Of a stretch of 7,660 bases of DNA, positions 1-7,107 are shown piece after piece (position 1 is the first letter of the stretch; every line of letters begins with the position of its first letter). This stretch comes from Treponema sp. (GTDB taxonomy: Bacteria; Spirochaetota; Spirochaetia; Treponematales; Treponemataceae), in NCBI GenBank assembly GCA_021442965.1, contig JABUUX010000123.1, positions 1 through 7,660 on the forward strand, given 5' to 3'. The notes beneath the pieces were generated by a model. It had not been told where the DNA came from. It ran no database searches and saw nothing but the letters and a program-made list of their open reading frames with translations. A program made the translations under genes and the position numbers.

Positions 1-846
1 TTTTTGGAAGTTGCCGAAAGCCAGCATATTACAAAAAGTGCAGAAAACCTTCACATTGCTCAGCCTGCACTAACCCAAGCCATTCACCGGTTGGAAAGTG
101 AACTTGAAGTTCCCCTTTTTGAACATAAGGGTAGAGGTATTATTTTAAACGCATACGGAAAATATTTTTACAAAAAACTAAAACCTATAATCACTGAACT
201 TTCAGAACTTCCTTTAGATTTGAAAAAAATGGCAGACTTGGAAGATTCCACAATTCACCTGAACGTTCTGGCTGCATCAAAACTTGTTACAGAAGCTGTT
301 ATCGAATACAAAAAAATTGACAAAAACTTAAGAATTGAACTTACCCAGAATGAAGAAACAGAATTATACGACATCTGTATTACAACAAAATTATTTTACC
401 AAAACCAGGATGAAAATAACGACGTTTTTGTTACTACCGAAAAAATTTTTATGGCTGTTCCTGACAATGAAAAATTTTCCGGTAAAAAATCAATTAAATT
501 AAAAGACGTTCAGAATGAAAATTTTATTTCTCTTTTAGGGTCACGCCAGTTACGCACTATTTGTGACAAATATTGCCGTGCCAGCGGAATTATTCCAAAT
601 ATCATTTTTGAAAGTGACAGTCCTGAAGCTGTAAAAAAAATGATTGGCGCAAATATGGGCATAGGATTCTGGCCAAGTTTTTCATGGGGGAAATTAAATT
701 CAAAAAACGTAAAACTATTGGAAATCACTTCCCCACAGTGCAGCCGTGACATTCTTATTTCTTATAAAAAAAATAAAATCCACAGTGAACGTGTAGAAAA
801 GTTCTATAAATTCTTATGTGAATATTTTAATCGTCATTCATCTTAA
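1..846 (+). CDS. LysR-family transcriptional regulator, 5'-truncated by window edge
   Basis: This is a DNA-binding LysR-type regulator, and its target is unknown. The reading frame is already open at base 1 (Phe-Leu-Glu-Val-Ala-Glu). The visible sequence starts inside the first helix of the winged helix-turn-helix, so roughly 7-10 N-terminal residues lie upstream. The TTG at 4 is not the real start. The HTH is clear: SAENLHIAQPALTQAIHRLE, then the LEVPLF-x4-G-R-G wing typical of the family. The rest is the effector-binding domain, including the late DSPEAVKKMIGANMGIGFWP segment that matches the usual 'V..LV..G.GI...P' pattern. It ends in TAA, 19 bp before the DUF2157 gene on the same strand, with no convincing terminator between, so co-transcription is plausible. 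LysR regulators often control neighbouring genes, but nothing here shows which. The family call is firm; specificity is unknown. Confidence 0.93.
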   Translation, partial: FLEVAESQHITKSAENLHIAQPALTQAIHRLESELEVPLFEHKGRGIILNAYGKYFYKKLKPIITELSELPLDLKKMADLEDSTIHLNVLAASKLVTEAVIEYKKIDKNLRIELTQNEETELYDICITTKLFYQNQDENNDVFVTTEKIFMAVPDNEKFSGKKSIKLKDVQNENFISLLGSRQLRTICDKYCRASGIIPNIIFESDSPEAVKKMIGANMGIGFWPSFSWGKLNSKNVKLLEITSPQCSRDILISYKKNKIHSERVEKFYKFLCEYFNRHSS

Positions 847-865
847 ATTTTATATTTTAAAATAA

Positions 866-3800
866 ATGAGTTATAATAATCTTATGACTGAATATTATAA
901 ATGGTTATTTGACGAATTAAAAAAACTTGTATCAAAAAAAGTTATTTCTTCCAGAACTGCAGAAAAAATTAAATCTTATTATCTTGAAGAACAAACTCAA
1001 AAAAAGAATGACAGTGAACCTTATACTTTTTCGGAACTTAATTCTAAATCCTCAAAAGAGTCTGACGTTCCTGCTGTTTCCGCTCAAAAACACACTGCAA
1101 CAAAACTTGAAAAACCTAAAAAAGAAAAAAAGCCTGTAAATGTTGCTGTTCTTTTAAGCGTCATTGCAGGAATCCTTATTGGCACGGGGGTCATTTCTCT
1201 TATTGCCTATAACTGGTCTGCCATTGGGCGCCCTGTAAGAGCAGTTGCTGCATATTTTATGATTGCAGTTATCCCGGTAATTCTTTTAGTCCTTAAACTG
1301 AAAAAACCTGAAAATGTAAACAAAGTTATAAACGAGTTTTTGGGAATAACCTGGTCTCTTTTATTTGCAGGAAGTCTGATTTTTGTTTCACAAACATTCA
1401 GGCTCCAATCCAACTTAGAAGTATTCCTTTTTATTTGGGCCATTATTTCTTTTGGCATATCAGCCCTTCTTTCTTCCAAAGCTACATTCATTCTTTCAGT
1501 AGGAGTAACCTGTTTTTTCATAGGTGATTCCGGTATAACAAGATTGTGGCTCCCGTTTTATGCATGCCTTGGAGCCATTTGTTATGGACAAGGCAAAGAC
1601 CGTAACTTTCCAGGTCTCAAAGTAATTGGTTTAATTATTCTATGTGTTATCAGCACATTAAGTTCCATTATTGATTTATGGTCTTATTGGTCATTTGATA
1701 ACAAAGATTTTTCAAACCCTGAAGACCTTTTTTCATTTTGTCTTAGTCTTCCCATTATTTTGGGCTTTCTTTCAATTCCTGTTCTCAGACTGTATAAAAA
1801 ATTTAAAGAAAAAAGCACCACTTCTTTAGACTGGATTACAAGTCTGTTTCCAGTTATTCTTTTCACCTTTGTTCTAATAAGTAACATCTTTCCTGAGTTC
1901 AGTTCAATTTCTCCACTCTGCATTTATATATTGGAGTTTGTTGCTTTTATCTTCTTTTCATTCTGTTTCAAAACCCCACTTCTGGTTCTGCCACTTTCAG
2001 GATGCATTCTGTTTTCAAACCTTTCATACCCTCTTATGGTTTGGCCGGTCTTCATTTTATGTGTTTATTTATATTCAACTGACATGATTTTAGTTCATAA
2101 TGGTGAAAACAGCCGATGGAAAAAATTCCTTGATTACGGAATTCTTGCAGGCTTTATTTTATTATTTTCAATTCCTGAATTTTTTGAACCTGATTATTTT
2201 ATTAAAGACCTGAACTTTATTCAGATTTTCAAAATATACTTCACGCTCATTTCTATTTTTGCAGGCTCTGTTCTTTTCTCTGTAAAAAATAAAACTTTTT
2301 ACCGTGCAAAATTTTTAGGATGGGCTGTTTACTTAATGGGAACTGTTTTTATCTCTCTTGCAATATTTAAAAAACCGGATACATCTTACGTTCCTCTGGT
2401 TCTTATGATTACATTAATTCCGGTTGCATGCTCATTAATTTTCCATTACAAAAACACACTTATAGCACTGCTCCCGTTTATTCCGGTTATTTTTAATACT
2501 GAATCAGTTTCTTTAGTTAGTTTTTCTGCAATTGTAATTACATTATCCGGATTTAAAGATATATTCTCAAAGATTAAAGATGATTTTTCAAAATCTGTTA
2601 TGGAATGGATTAACTGGGGACTTTTAGCAACTTTTGTATTTACATTTACAATACAAAAAGTTTGGATTATTCCTGAATACAATTCAGCTTTACCATTAAT
2701 CAAAGACTTTGGATTATGTCTTGTTGCAGTTTGTACGGCTTTTGCAGGATTTATTAAAAGCAAAAAAATCTCACTATTCAGATTATGTCTTTTATTCTTT
2801 TCGGTACTCATTGCGGGTCTTATGGTTTCAGCATACCTTAATTCATCATTTATCGTACACATCCCGCTTATTATTTATATAGCAGCTGCTGTAGTTATTC
2901 CTGTAGTTTCAATTATAAAAAAGAATCCGTATATTCCTCTTACTCTTATCATTCCAGCGTTAATAAATAAAACTTCTCTTGCAATTACAGGTCTTGCAGC
3001 TATTTTACTTTTCTGTTCTGTAATTAACAATTTACGTAAAGAAACAGAAAATAATGAAAAAAAGATTTTCTTTATTGTTCTACGAATTATTTTTGTTATT
3101 CTTCTTTCAATCATTGGTGAAATAAAAGTTGATGCAGATATTAATTTACAGCTTTATTTTGAATTTGGAATTCTGGCAGGCCTTATAATAAGTTCCACTG
3201 TTTTATTTGTGTTAAAAAATATGGCTTCTAAAAATTTTGACATTCCGCTTTTGGGACTTATTGTTACAATTCTTTCAGTTTTTTATACAAAAGTTGGAAA
3301 TTTAACTTTTGCAAACCCTGTAATTCTTAAGTCAATAATTAATTTTATTTACTGTGCCTTTGGAATTTATGGTTTCATATTTACATACAAAAAACACCAG
3401 TGGGATTATCTTCCATACGCTCTGATACTCCCTGCAATTACTATTTTTTCTGTTCCAAGTGCTTTCCAAGTAATTTATATTTTTACTCTTCTTTTTGCTT
3501 TTGCTTATATTATGACTAAAGGAACGGGGAAAAATATTCTTCATATTTGCACGGCAATTTTAGTTTTAATCTGTTCAAAAATTAGTGATTACAATACCAT
3601 TACAGCAAATCTGGAAAGCAATTTATTCAGGATTTCATCTGTTTGTTGTTCCGTTACCTGTGGCATAATTACACTGACTCCTTTCTTACTTAAGTTTAAA
3701 AACAAAGAAAAATTTGACCACGTAATTCCATTTGCCTGTTTAATATATTCTGTTTTTGCTGTGTGCAATAAATGCGGTGTAAAATTTCCCGAAAATTTCA

Positions 3801-4084
3801 TTCCGGTTTCCTTTCTGATTATGTCTTTTATGATTTCCATATTCAATTTATACATTGCTCTTAAGACAAATTCTTTTGCCCGTACAAACCTTGCTGCAGG
3901 TTATATGCTTTTAGCAATTATAACCAGATTCTTTGACGACTCTATAAGTTTTGTAGCTAAAGGAATTCTTTTTATACTTGTTGGAGTAATAATTTTAATT
4001 TTCAATATTGTGATTTTGAAAAAGAAAAAATCTCTTGTTGTAACAGATAAAACCGATGGAGACAAAAATGAAAGCACTAAATAA
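866..4084 (+). CDS. Very large polytopic membrane protein with N-terminal DUF2157-type region
   Basis: This is an integral membrane protein of 1072 residues and unknown function. Residues 1-90 are soluble and charged: a short helical part (WLFDELKKLVSKKVISSRTA) resembles the DUF2157 N-terminus, followed by a Lys/Glu/Ser-rich linker. From about residue 92 the DUF2157-like signature appears: a glycine-rich first membrane helix (AGILIGTGVISLIAYNW), then a basic turn and further helices. By eye I count about 30 hydrophobic segments running to residue about 1050, then a Lys-rich cytosolic tail. The final part (ITRFFDD...AKGILFILVGVIILIFN) looks like the usual C-terminal end of DUF2157/DUF4401 proteins. 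It is much longer than the few-hundred-residue members I know. A stop lies immediately upstream (863-865), so 866 is the earliest ATG; neither it nor the ATG at 884 has a good SD, so the start is uncertain. The 17-bp overlap with the GDYXXLXY gene matches the known pairing of these families. Function is not inferred. Confidence 0.85.
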   Translation: MSYNNLMTEYYKWLFDELKKLVSKKVISSRTAEKIKSYYLEEQTQKKNDSEPYTFSELNSKSSKESDVPAVSAQKHTATKLEKPKKEKKPVNVAVLLSVIAGILIGTGVISLIAYNWSAIGRPVRAVAAYFMIAVIPVILLVLKLKKPENVNKVINEFLGITWSLLFAGSLIFVSQTFRLQSNLEVFLFIWAIISFGISALLSSKATFILSVGVTCFFIGDSGITRLWLPFYACLGAICYGQGKDRNFPGLKVIGLIILCVISTLSSIIDLWSYWSFDNKDFSNPEDLFSFCLSLPIILGFLSIPVLRLYKKFKEKSTTSLDWITSLFPVILFTFVLISNIFPEFSSISPLCIYILEFVAFIFFSFCFKTPLLVLPLSGCILFSNLSYPLMVWPVFILCVYLYSTDMILVHNGENSRWKKFLDYGILAGFILLFSIPEFFEPDYFIKDLNFIQIFKIYFTLISIFAGSVLFSVKNKTFYRAKFLGWAVYLMGTVFISLAIFKKPDTSYVPLVLMITLIPVACSLIFHYKNTLIALLPFIPVIFNTESVSLVSFSAIVITLSGFKDIFSKIKDDFSKSVMEWINWGLLATFVFTFTIQKVWIIPEYNSALPLIKDFGLCLVAVCTAFAGFIKSKKISLFRLCLLFFSVLIAGLMVSAYLNSSFIVHIPLIIYIAAAVVIPVVSIIKKNPYIPLTLIIPALINKTSLAITGLAAILLFCSVINNLRKETENNEKKIFFIVLRIIFVILLSIIGEIKVDADINLQLYFEFGILAGLIISSTVLFVLKNMASKNFDIPLLGLIVTILSVFYTKVGNLTFANPVILKSIINFIYCAFGIYGFIFTYKKHQWDYLPYALILPAITIFSVPSAFQVIYIFTLLFAFAYIMTKGTGKNILHICTAILVLICSKISDYNTITANLESNLFRISSVCCSVTCGIITLTPFLLKFKNKEKFDHVIPFACLIYSVFAVCNKCGVKFPENFIPVSFLIMSFMISIFNLYIALKTNSFARTNLAAGYMLLAIITRFFDDSISFVAKGILFILVGVIILIFNIVILKKKKSLVVTDKTDGDKNESTK

Positions 4085-4535
4085 AAAATTCTTTATAACT
4101 TTTCTTTTACTGATTTTTTTTATTCAAATGGGAGTTCTGACATTTACTCTTTCTTCATATTCCAGAATAAAAAAATATGCAGAACAAAATAACAGAATAG
4201 TAAGTTTACCCTGCACTTTTAATGATCCGTTTGACCCGTTAAAAGGACGCTATGTTTATCTTTGGTTTAATGAAAAGGTTTCACCTGAAAAACTTGAAGA
4301 GCTGAAGATAGATAAACTGGATTTAAGAAAAGTAAACAAATATTACACTCAGGAAAATTTTGCAAAAGTTACTGAATATATTCCGTGGAAAGAATCAGAA
4401 AATCTGGCTCCAATTCTTGAAGTTTACGTTAGTAAAACAGGTTTCTGTATTCAAAAAAGTCTGACTGTTATTGATGAAAAAGATGGCTCCAGAATTTCCA
4501 TTGAAGATTTCTGTAAAAGAAAAATTAAAAAATAA
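4068..4535 (+). CDS. GDYXXLXY-family membrane-anchored protein
   Basis: A 155-residue protein with one N-terminal membrane helix (about residues 8-30) and an extracytoplasmic-looking remainder. The family signature lies at residues 47-67: LPCTFNDPFDPLKGRY followed by VYLWF, matching the 'P.DP....GDYVxLxY' pattern. Here the Asp of GDY is Arg61 and the final Tyr is Phe67, so it is a divergent member. An in-frame ATG exists at 4056, but GGAG at 4058-4061 sits 6 nt before the ATG at 4068, which makes 4068 the likely start. It overlaps the end of the DUF2157 gene by 17 bp, implying translational coupling. DUF2157 and GDYXXLXY genes are known to occur next to each other and sometimes act as one unit of unknown role; the pairing supports both calls. 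The C-terminus is Lys-rich (CKRKIKK). The biochemical function is unknown. Confidence 0.85.
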   Translation: MKALNKKFFITFLLLIFFIQMGVLTFTLSSYSRIKKYAEQNNRIVSLPCTFNDPFDPLKGRYVYLWFNEKVSPEKLEELKIDKLDLRKVNKYYTQENFAKVTEYIPWKESENLAPILEVYVSKTGFCIQKSLTVIDEKDGSRISIEDFCKRKIKK

Positions 4536-4550
4536 TATTTTAAACACCGC

Positions 4551-4579
4551 TTGACAATTTTATTTTAGAGTTGTATAAA
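4551..4579 (+). promoter_or_regulatory. Strong sigma70-type promoter (P1) upstream of the glnN leader
   Basis: TTGACA at 4551-4556 (perfect -35) and TATAAA at 4574-4579 (5 of 6 of the -10 consensus) are separated by exactly 17 nt. Transcription would begin at about 4585-4587. It starts 15 bp after the stop of the GDYXXLXY gene and is the best promoter in the window, so it is the likely source of glnN mRNA. That mRNA would carry a leader of about 340 nt. The first terminator follows within about 55 nt. Confidence 0.75.
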
Positions 4580-4586
4580 TTACCTC

Positions 4587-4611
4587 GTCAAACGACAAAG
4601 ACGCCGTTGAT
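4587..4611 (+). promoter_or_regulatory. Candidate antiterminator pairing competing with terminator T1
   Basis: GUCAAACG (4587-4594), at the very 5' end of the predicted P1 transcript, nearly copies GUCAACG in the 3' arm of the next terminator (4624-4630). It can pair with CGUUGAU (4605-4611), the terminator's 5' arm, with one bulged A at 4592 and a terminal G-U. The two folds are mutually exclusive, the arrangement expected of an antiterminator. This is inference from hand pairing. A smaller competing hairpin, UCGU-CAA-ACGA (4585-4595), is also possible. Confidence 0.35.
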
Positions 4612-4640
4612 TCCAGTTGTGGAGTCAACGGCTTTTTTTT
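4603..4640 (+). terminator. Intrinsic terminator T1 just after promoter P1
   Basis: GCCGTTGATTCC (4603-4614) pairs with GGAGTCAACGGC (4621-4632) as a 12-bp stem with one G-U pair and a 6-nt loop (AGTTGT), followed directly by eight T's (4633-4640). It has the full form of an intrinsic terminator on the + strand. It could end the upstream LysR-DUF2157-GDYXXLXY transcript, but it lies only about 17 nt downstream of the predicted P1 start, so it would also stop P1 transcripts at about 55 nt unless it is prevented from folding. Confidence 0.88.
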
Positions 4641-4657
4641 ATCAGAGTTCTCGGATA

Positions 4658-4687
4658 AATAGTTTGATGCAGCTATTGATTTTTTTT
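4658..4687 (+). terminator. Weak AT-rich hairpin followed by a T-run
   Basis: AATAGTT (4658-4664) can pair with AGCTATT (4671-4677), 7 bp with one G-U and a 6-nt loop, followed after two bases by eight T's (4680-4687). The stem is AU-rich and would be a poor terminator alone. It may be chance in AT-rich DNA, or a pause site between the two strong terminators. Confidence 0.25.
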
Positions 4688-4692
4688 ATAAA
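4664..4692 (+). promoter_or_regulatory. Possible second promoter (P2) inside the leader
   Basis: TTGATG (4664-4669, 4 of 6) and TATAAA (4687-4692, 5 of 6) are 17 nt apart. Its -10 box overlaps the first bases of the T2 hairpin. RNA starting at about 4699 would lack most of the 5' arm of T2 and so could escape it. The region is AT-rich, so the match may be fortuitous, and P1 is much better. Confidence 0.28.
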
Positions 4693-4753
4693 AGCGACAG
4701 TGAGGTCGGAATTCGGATAGACGTGTCCGATGTCCTCTTGTCGCTTTTTTTTT
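4691..4753 (+). terminator. Intrinsic terminator T2 in the glnN leader
   Basis: AAAGCGACA (4691-4699) pairs with TGTCGCTTT (4739-4747). The stem continues after a small internal loop with GAGG/CCTC (4702-4705 / 4734-4737). The apex is either TCGGA at 4706-4710 or TCGGATA at 4713-4719, each pairing with the TCCGA region at 4724-4730. Nine T's follow (4745-4753). This is the second strong terminator between P1 and glnN, with no gene between them. The duplicated TCGGA (TCGGAATTCGGA) gives two alternative upper stems. Confidence 0.8.
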
Positions 4754-4783
4754 GCGTTAGCGGGTGTAGTGGCGGCGAAGCCG

Positions 4784-4830
4784 TTCTTCAAAAAGGTGAT
4801 TGAATTTATCGAAATCACCTTTTTGAAGAA
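4784..4830. repeat. Perfect 18-bp inverted repeat
   Basis: TTCTTCAAAAAGGTGATT (4784-4801) is exactly reverse-complementary to AATCACCTTTTTGAAGAA (4813-4830), with an 11-nt loop. No T-run follows, so it is not an intrinsic terminator for the + strand. It forms the upper part of the long hairpin in the glnN leader. Confidence 0.92.
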
Positions 4831-4863
4831 TGAAGGCGAAAGCCGGAACCACGAAAGACGCGA

Positions 4864-4898
4864 CGGCTGCCCGTAAAGCAAAGCGAAACGGGCAGCCG
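4864..4898. repeat. Perfect 11-bp GC-rich inverted repeat before the glnN RBS
   Basis: CGGCTGCCCGT (4864-4874) is the exact reverse complement of ACGGGCAGCCG (4888-4898); the 13-nt loop is purine-rich (AAAGCAAAGCGAA). Nine of 11 pairs are G-C, so the hairpin is very stable. It lies 19 nt upstream of GGAGG and has no U-tract. It may shape translation initiation or protect the mRNA 5' side, or be part of a repeat family. Confidence 0.9.
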
Positions 4899-4917
4899 AA
4901 CGCCCAAATAATTCTAC

Positions 4918-4922
4918 GGAGG
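4918..4922 (+). promoter_or_regulatory. Shine-Dalgarno site that fixes the glnN start
   Basis: GGAGG sits 6 nt before the ATG at 4929, a near-ideal site. It decides the start against the in-frame ATG at 4830, which lies at the 3' edge of the 18-bp inverted repeat, has no SD, and would add 33 residues encoded by the structured leader. Confidence 0.9.
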
Positions 4923-4928
4923 ATTAAA

Positions 4929-7016
4929 ATGACAAACGTACCGGAACTTTTTGGACACATGGTGTTCAATCAGAAAGTAATGAAAGACCGTCTCCCAAAA
5001 GAAACTTTCAAAGCCCTTAAAAGAACCTTAGATGACGGTGTACCGCTTGAACTTGATGTGGCAAATGTTGTAGCCCATGCAATGAAAGACTGGGCTATTG
5101 AAAAAGGTGCCACTCACTTTGCACACTGGTTTCAGCCTCTTACAGGTGTTACTGCCGAAAAGCACGACTCTTTCATAAATCCTCAGGATGACGGAACTGT
5201 AATCATGTCGTTCTCCGGAAAGGAATTGGTAAAAGGTGAACCTGATGCATCATCCTTCCCAAGCGGAGGAACCCGAGCAACTTTCGAAGCCCGAGGTTAC
5301 ACTGTATGGGATCCTACCAGCTATCCTTTTATTAAGGAACACACCCTTTGTATTCCTACTGCATTCTGCTCTTACACAGGTGAAGCACTGGATAAAAAGA
5401 CTCCACTTCTTCGTTCCATGGACTCATTAAATAAACAGGCAAAACGAATTCTCAAATTATTCGGGAAAGATGTAAGTCACGTTGCTACTACAGTCGGTCC
5501 GGAACAGGAATACTTTATTGTAGACGAAGAACTTTACTTCAAACGAAAAGACCTCCGTATGACTGGCCGCACTCTTTTTGGAGCAAAACCAAGTAAAGGT
5601 CAGGAAATGGATGACCAGTACTTTGCTGCCCTTAAACCTCGCATTGTAAAATTCATGGAAGACTTGAATGAAACTTTGTGGAAGTACGGTATTCTTTCGA
5701 AGACTGAACATAATGAAGTTGCTCCAGCCCAGCATGAAATGGCTCCTATTTTTACAACAACAAACCTTGCTGTAGACCAGAACCAGCTGACAATGGAAGT
5801 AATGAAAAAAGTTGCCCGCCGCCACGGACTTGTTTGTCTTCTTCATGAAAAACCTTTTGCCGGTATAAACGGAAGCGGTAAACACAACAACTGGTCTATG
5901 AGTACTAACCTTGGTGAAAATCTTTTGGAACCTGGAAAGACTCCTCAGGATAATGCTCAGTTCCTTTTATTCCTTACAGCCATTATTAAGGCCGTAGATG
6001 AAAATCAGGATCTTTTAAGAATCTCTGTTGCCAGTGCAGGAAACGACCATCGACTTGGAGCAAACGAAGCACCTCCTGCTATTATCTCTGTGTACCTTGG
6101 AGATGAACTGCATGCCGTTCTGGAATCTATTAAAGACGGAAAACCTCTTGGCTCTCACGGGGCTTCAAAGATGACAATTGGTGCTGATGTTCTGCCTATG
6201 ATTCCTAAAGATTCTACAGACCGTAACAGAACTTCTCCATTTGCCTTTACAGGAAACAAATTTGAATTCCGTTCCTGCGGTTCTTCTTTAAGCATTGCAG
6301 GTCCTAACACAACTCTTAATGCTATCGTTGCAAAAACTCTGGAAGTATTTGCCGACGAACTTGAAAAAGCTTCTGATTTTGATTCTGCACTTCAGAGTCT
6401 TATCAAAAGAGAAATTACTGCACACTGGAGAATTGTTTTCAACGGTAACGGTTACGACGAAGCCTGGGTTCATGAAGCAGAAAAACGCGGACTTCTGAAT
6501 CTGAAGACTACACCAGATGCAATGGCTCATTACATGGACGAAAAGAATGTAAAACTCTTTACAGAAATGAGAGTTTATACTGAAAGTGAAATGAAGAGTC
6601 ATTATGAAATCAAGCTGGAAAAATATTCAAAGATTCTGAACATTGAAGTAAACACTATGCTTGAAATGATTTACAAAGATATTCTGCCGGCTTCTTACAA
6701 ATATATGGATGCAGTTTCAAAAAGCGTAATCGATTTGAAAGCTGTATACCCTGGAGCAAAAGCTTTGTCACAAATTGAAGTTCTGTCTGCTTTGGATGAA
6801 AAAGCCGGTGAACTTTCAAATGCCGCAAAGGAACTTGAAGCCCTTCATCAAAAAGCTCGCAGCGAAGAAGACTGCATGAAGTCTGCTAGACTTTATGTTG
6901 ATGAAGTAATTCCTGCAATGAATAAAGCACGTGCAATTTATGATGAAATGGAACCAGTAATTGGAGAAGACTTCAAACCGTTCCCTTGCTACGAAGATTT
7001 GCTTTTCAGAATATAG
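4929..7016 (+). CDS. glnN: Type III glutamine synthetase (GSIII)
   Basis: Cytosolic enzyme joining ammonium to glutamate with ATP to make glutamine. The 695 residues match GSIII (about 700) rather than GSI (about 450). The N-terminal GSIII-specific domain is plain: FGHMVFN near residue 8 and the [17 protein letters not shown] segment. The catalytic barrel has all expected motifs: GPEQEYF (190-196; E192, E194 metal ligands), NEVAPAQHE (262-270; E263, E270), NGSGKH (314-319; N314 and H319 for glutamate), [12 protein letters not shown] (372-383) and NKFEFR (443-448; E446, R448). By homology with Salmonella GSI these equal E129, E131, E212, E220, N264, H269, E357 and R359; none is missing. The last 110 or so residues are helical, as in GSIII. 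Its promoter, leader terminators and structured 5' region suggest control before or at elongation. The amt gene follows 174 bp downstream. No sign of damage. Confidence 0.97.
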   Translation: MTNVPELFGHMVFNQKVMKDRLPKETFKALKRTLDDGVPLELDVANVVAHAMKDWAIEKGATHFAHWFQPLTGVTAEKHDSFINPQDDGTVIMSFSGKELVKGEPDASSFPSGGTRATFEARGYTVWDPTSYPFIKEHTLCIPTAFCSYTGEALDKKTPLLRSMDSLNKQAKRILKLFGKDVSHVATTVGPEQEYFIVDEELYFKRKDLRMTGRTLFGAKPSKGQEMDDQYFAALKPRIVKFMEDLNETLWKYGILSKTEHNEVAPAQHEMAPIFTTTNLAVDQNQLTMEVMKKVARRHGLVCLLHEKPFAGINGSGKHNNWSMSTNLGENLLEPGKTPQDNAQFLLFLTAIIKAVDENQDLLRISVASAGNDHRLGANEAPPAIISVYLGDELHAVLESIKDGKPLGSHGASKMTIGADVLPMIPKDSTDRNRTSPFAFTGNKFEFRSCGSSLSIAGPNTTLNAIVAKTLEVFADELEKASDFDSALQSLIKREITAHWRIVFNGNGYDEAWVHEAEKRGLLNLKTTPDAMAHYMDEKNVKLFTEMRVYTESEMKSHYEIKLEKYSKILNIEVNTMLEMIYKDILPASYKYMDAVSKSVIDLKAVYPGAKALSQIEVLSALDEKAGELSNAAKELEALHQKARSEEDCMKSARLYVDEVIPAMNKARAIYDEMEPVIGEDFKPFPCYEDLLFRI

Positions 7017-7107
7017 GTGATAATCAAAGCACAATTCATAATGCATAAATCAAAATATTGAATTTTGTATTATTGAATATGTTATTACCTGATTAATTTG
7101 GCACGAT
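7015..7107 (+). promoter_or_regulatory. AT-rich glnN-amt spacer with alternative long-range pairings
   Basis: No gene fits here. AGGTGATAA (7015-7023, starting within the glnN stop codon) can pair with TTATTACCT (7082-7090), 9 bp with one G-U, enclosing a CAAAAT/ATTTTG hairpin (7051-7056 / 7062-7067). A mutually exclusive pairing joins TAATCA (7021-7026) to TGATTA (7090-7095). Just downstream GGCACG (7100-7105) can pair with CGTGTT (7110-7115) around an ATGG loop, which would consume the 5' arm of the amt terminator. I see no good promoter: several partial -10 matches (for example TATTAT at 7068-7073) lack a suitably spaced -35. The AT content makes chance pairings likely. Confidence 0.3.

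Larger units (their letters stand above)
4754..4903 (+). promoter_or_regulatory. GC-rich structured leader element upstream of glnN (possible multi-branch RNA or palindromic repeat)
   Basis: This non-coding stretch stands out from the AT-rich surroundings: 47 of 75 bases in 4831-4905 are G or C. Hand folding gives a closing stem GCGTT/AACGC (4754-4758 / 4899-4903), a long imperfect hairpin (4769-4852) and a GC-rich hairpin (4864-4898), i.e. a three-way junction ending 14 nt before the glnN SD. The long hairpin stacks GTGG/CCAC, CGGC/GCCG, a purine internal loop GAA/GAAA, GCC/GGC and an 18-bp perfect stem. An alternative lower fold makes two small hairpins, CGGC-GAA-GCCG (4773-4783) and GGC-GAAA-GCC (4835-4844, a GNRA tetraloop). 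I recognise no known riboswitch. It may be a regulatory RNA or a REP/BIME-like dispersed repeat; a genome search would decide. Confidence 0.5.

Noticed and set aside
4579..4585. ATTACCT shared by the glnN leader (4579-4585) and amt leader (7084-7090)
   Set aside because: A single 7-mer in two AT-rich spacers is compatible with chance, and the flanks differ.
4603..4632. ANTAR target hairpin
   Set aside because: The T1 loop is six nt and begins with A, but it reads AGUUGU, with G at position 5 rather than the required position 4, and no matching partner hairpin with a hexaloop lies just upstream.
4830..4928. N-terminal extension of glutamine synthetase from ATG 4830
   Set aside because: The extra 33 residues are encoded by the inverted-repeat region, have no SD and do not resemble a GSIII N-terminus; GGAGG 6 nt before ATG 4929 fixes the start.
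5457..5885. Minus-strand open frame opposite glnN
   Set aside because: It is the antisense shadow of conserved GSIII catalytic codons and has no recognisable domain; the same applies to the other minus-strand frames opposite the DUF2157 gene.
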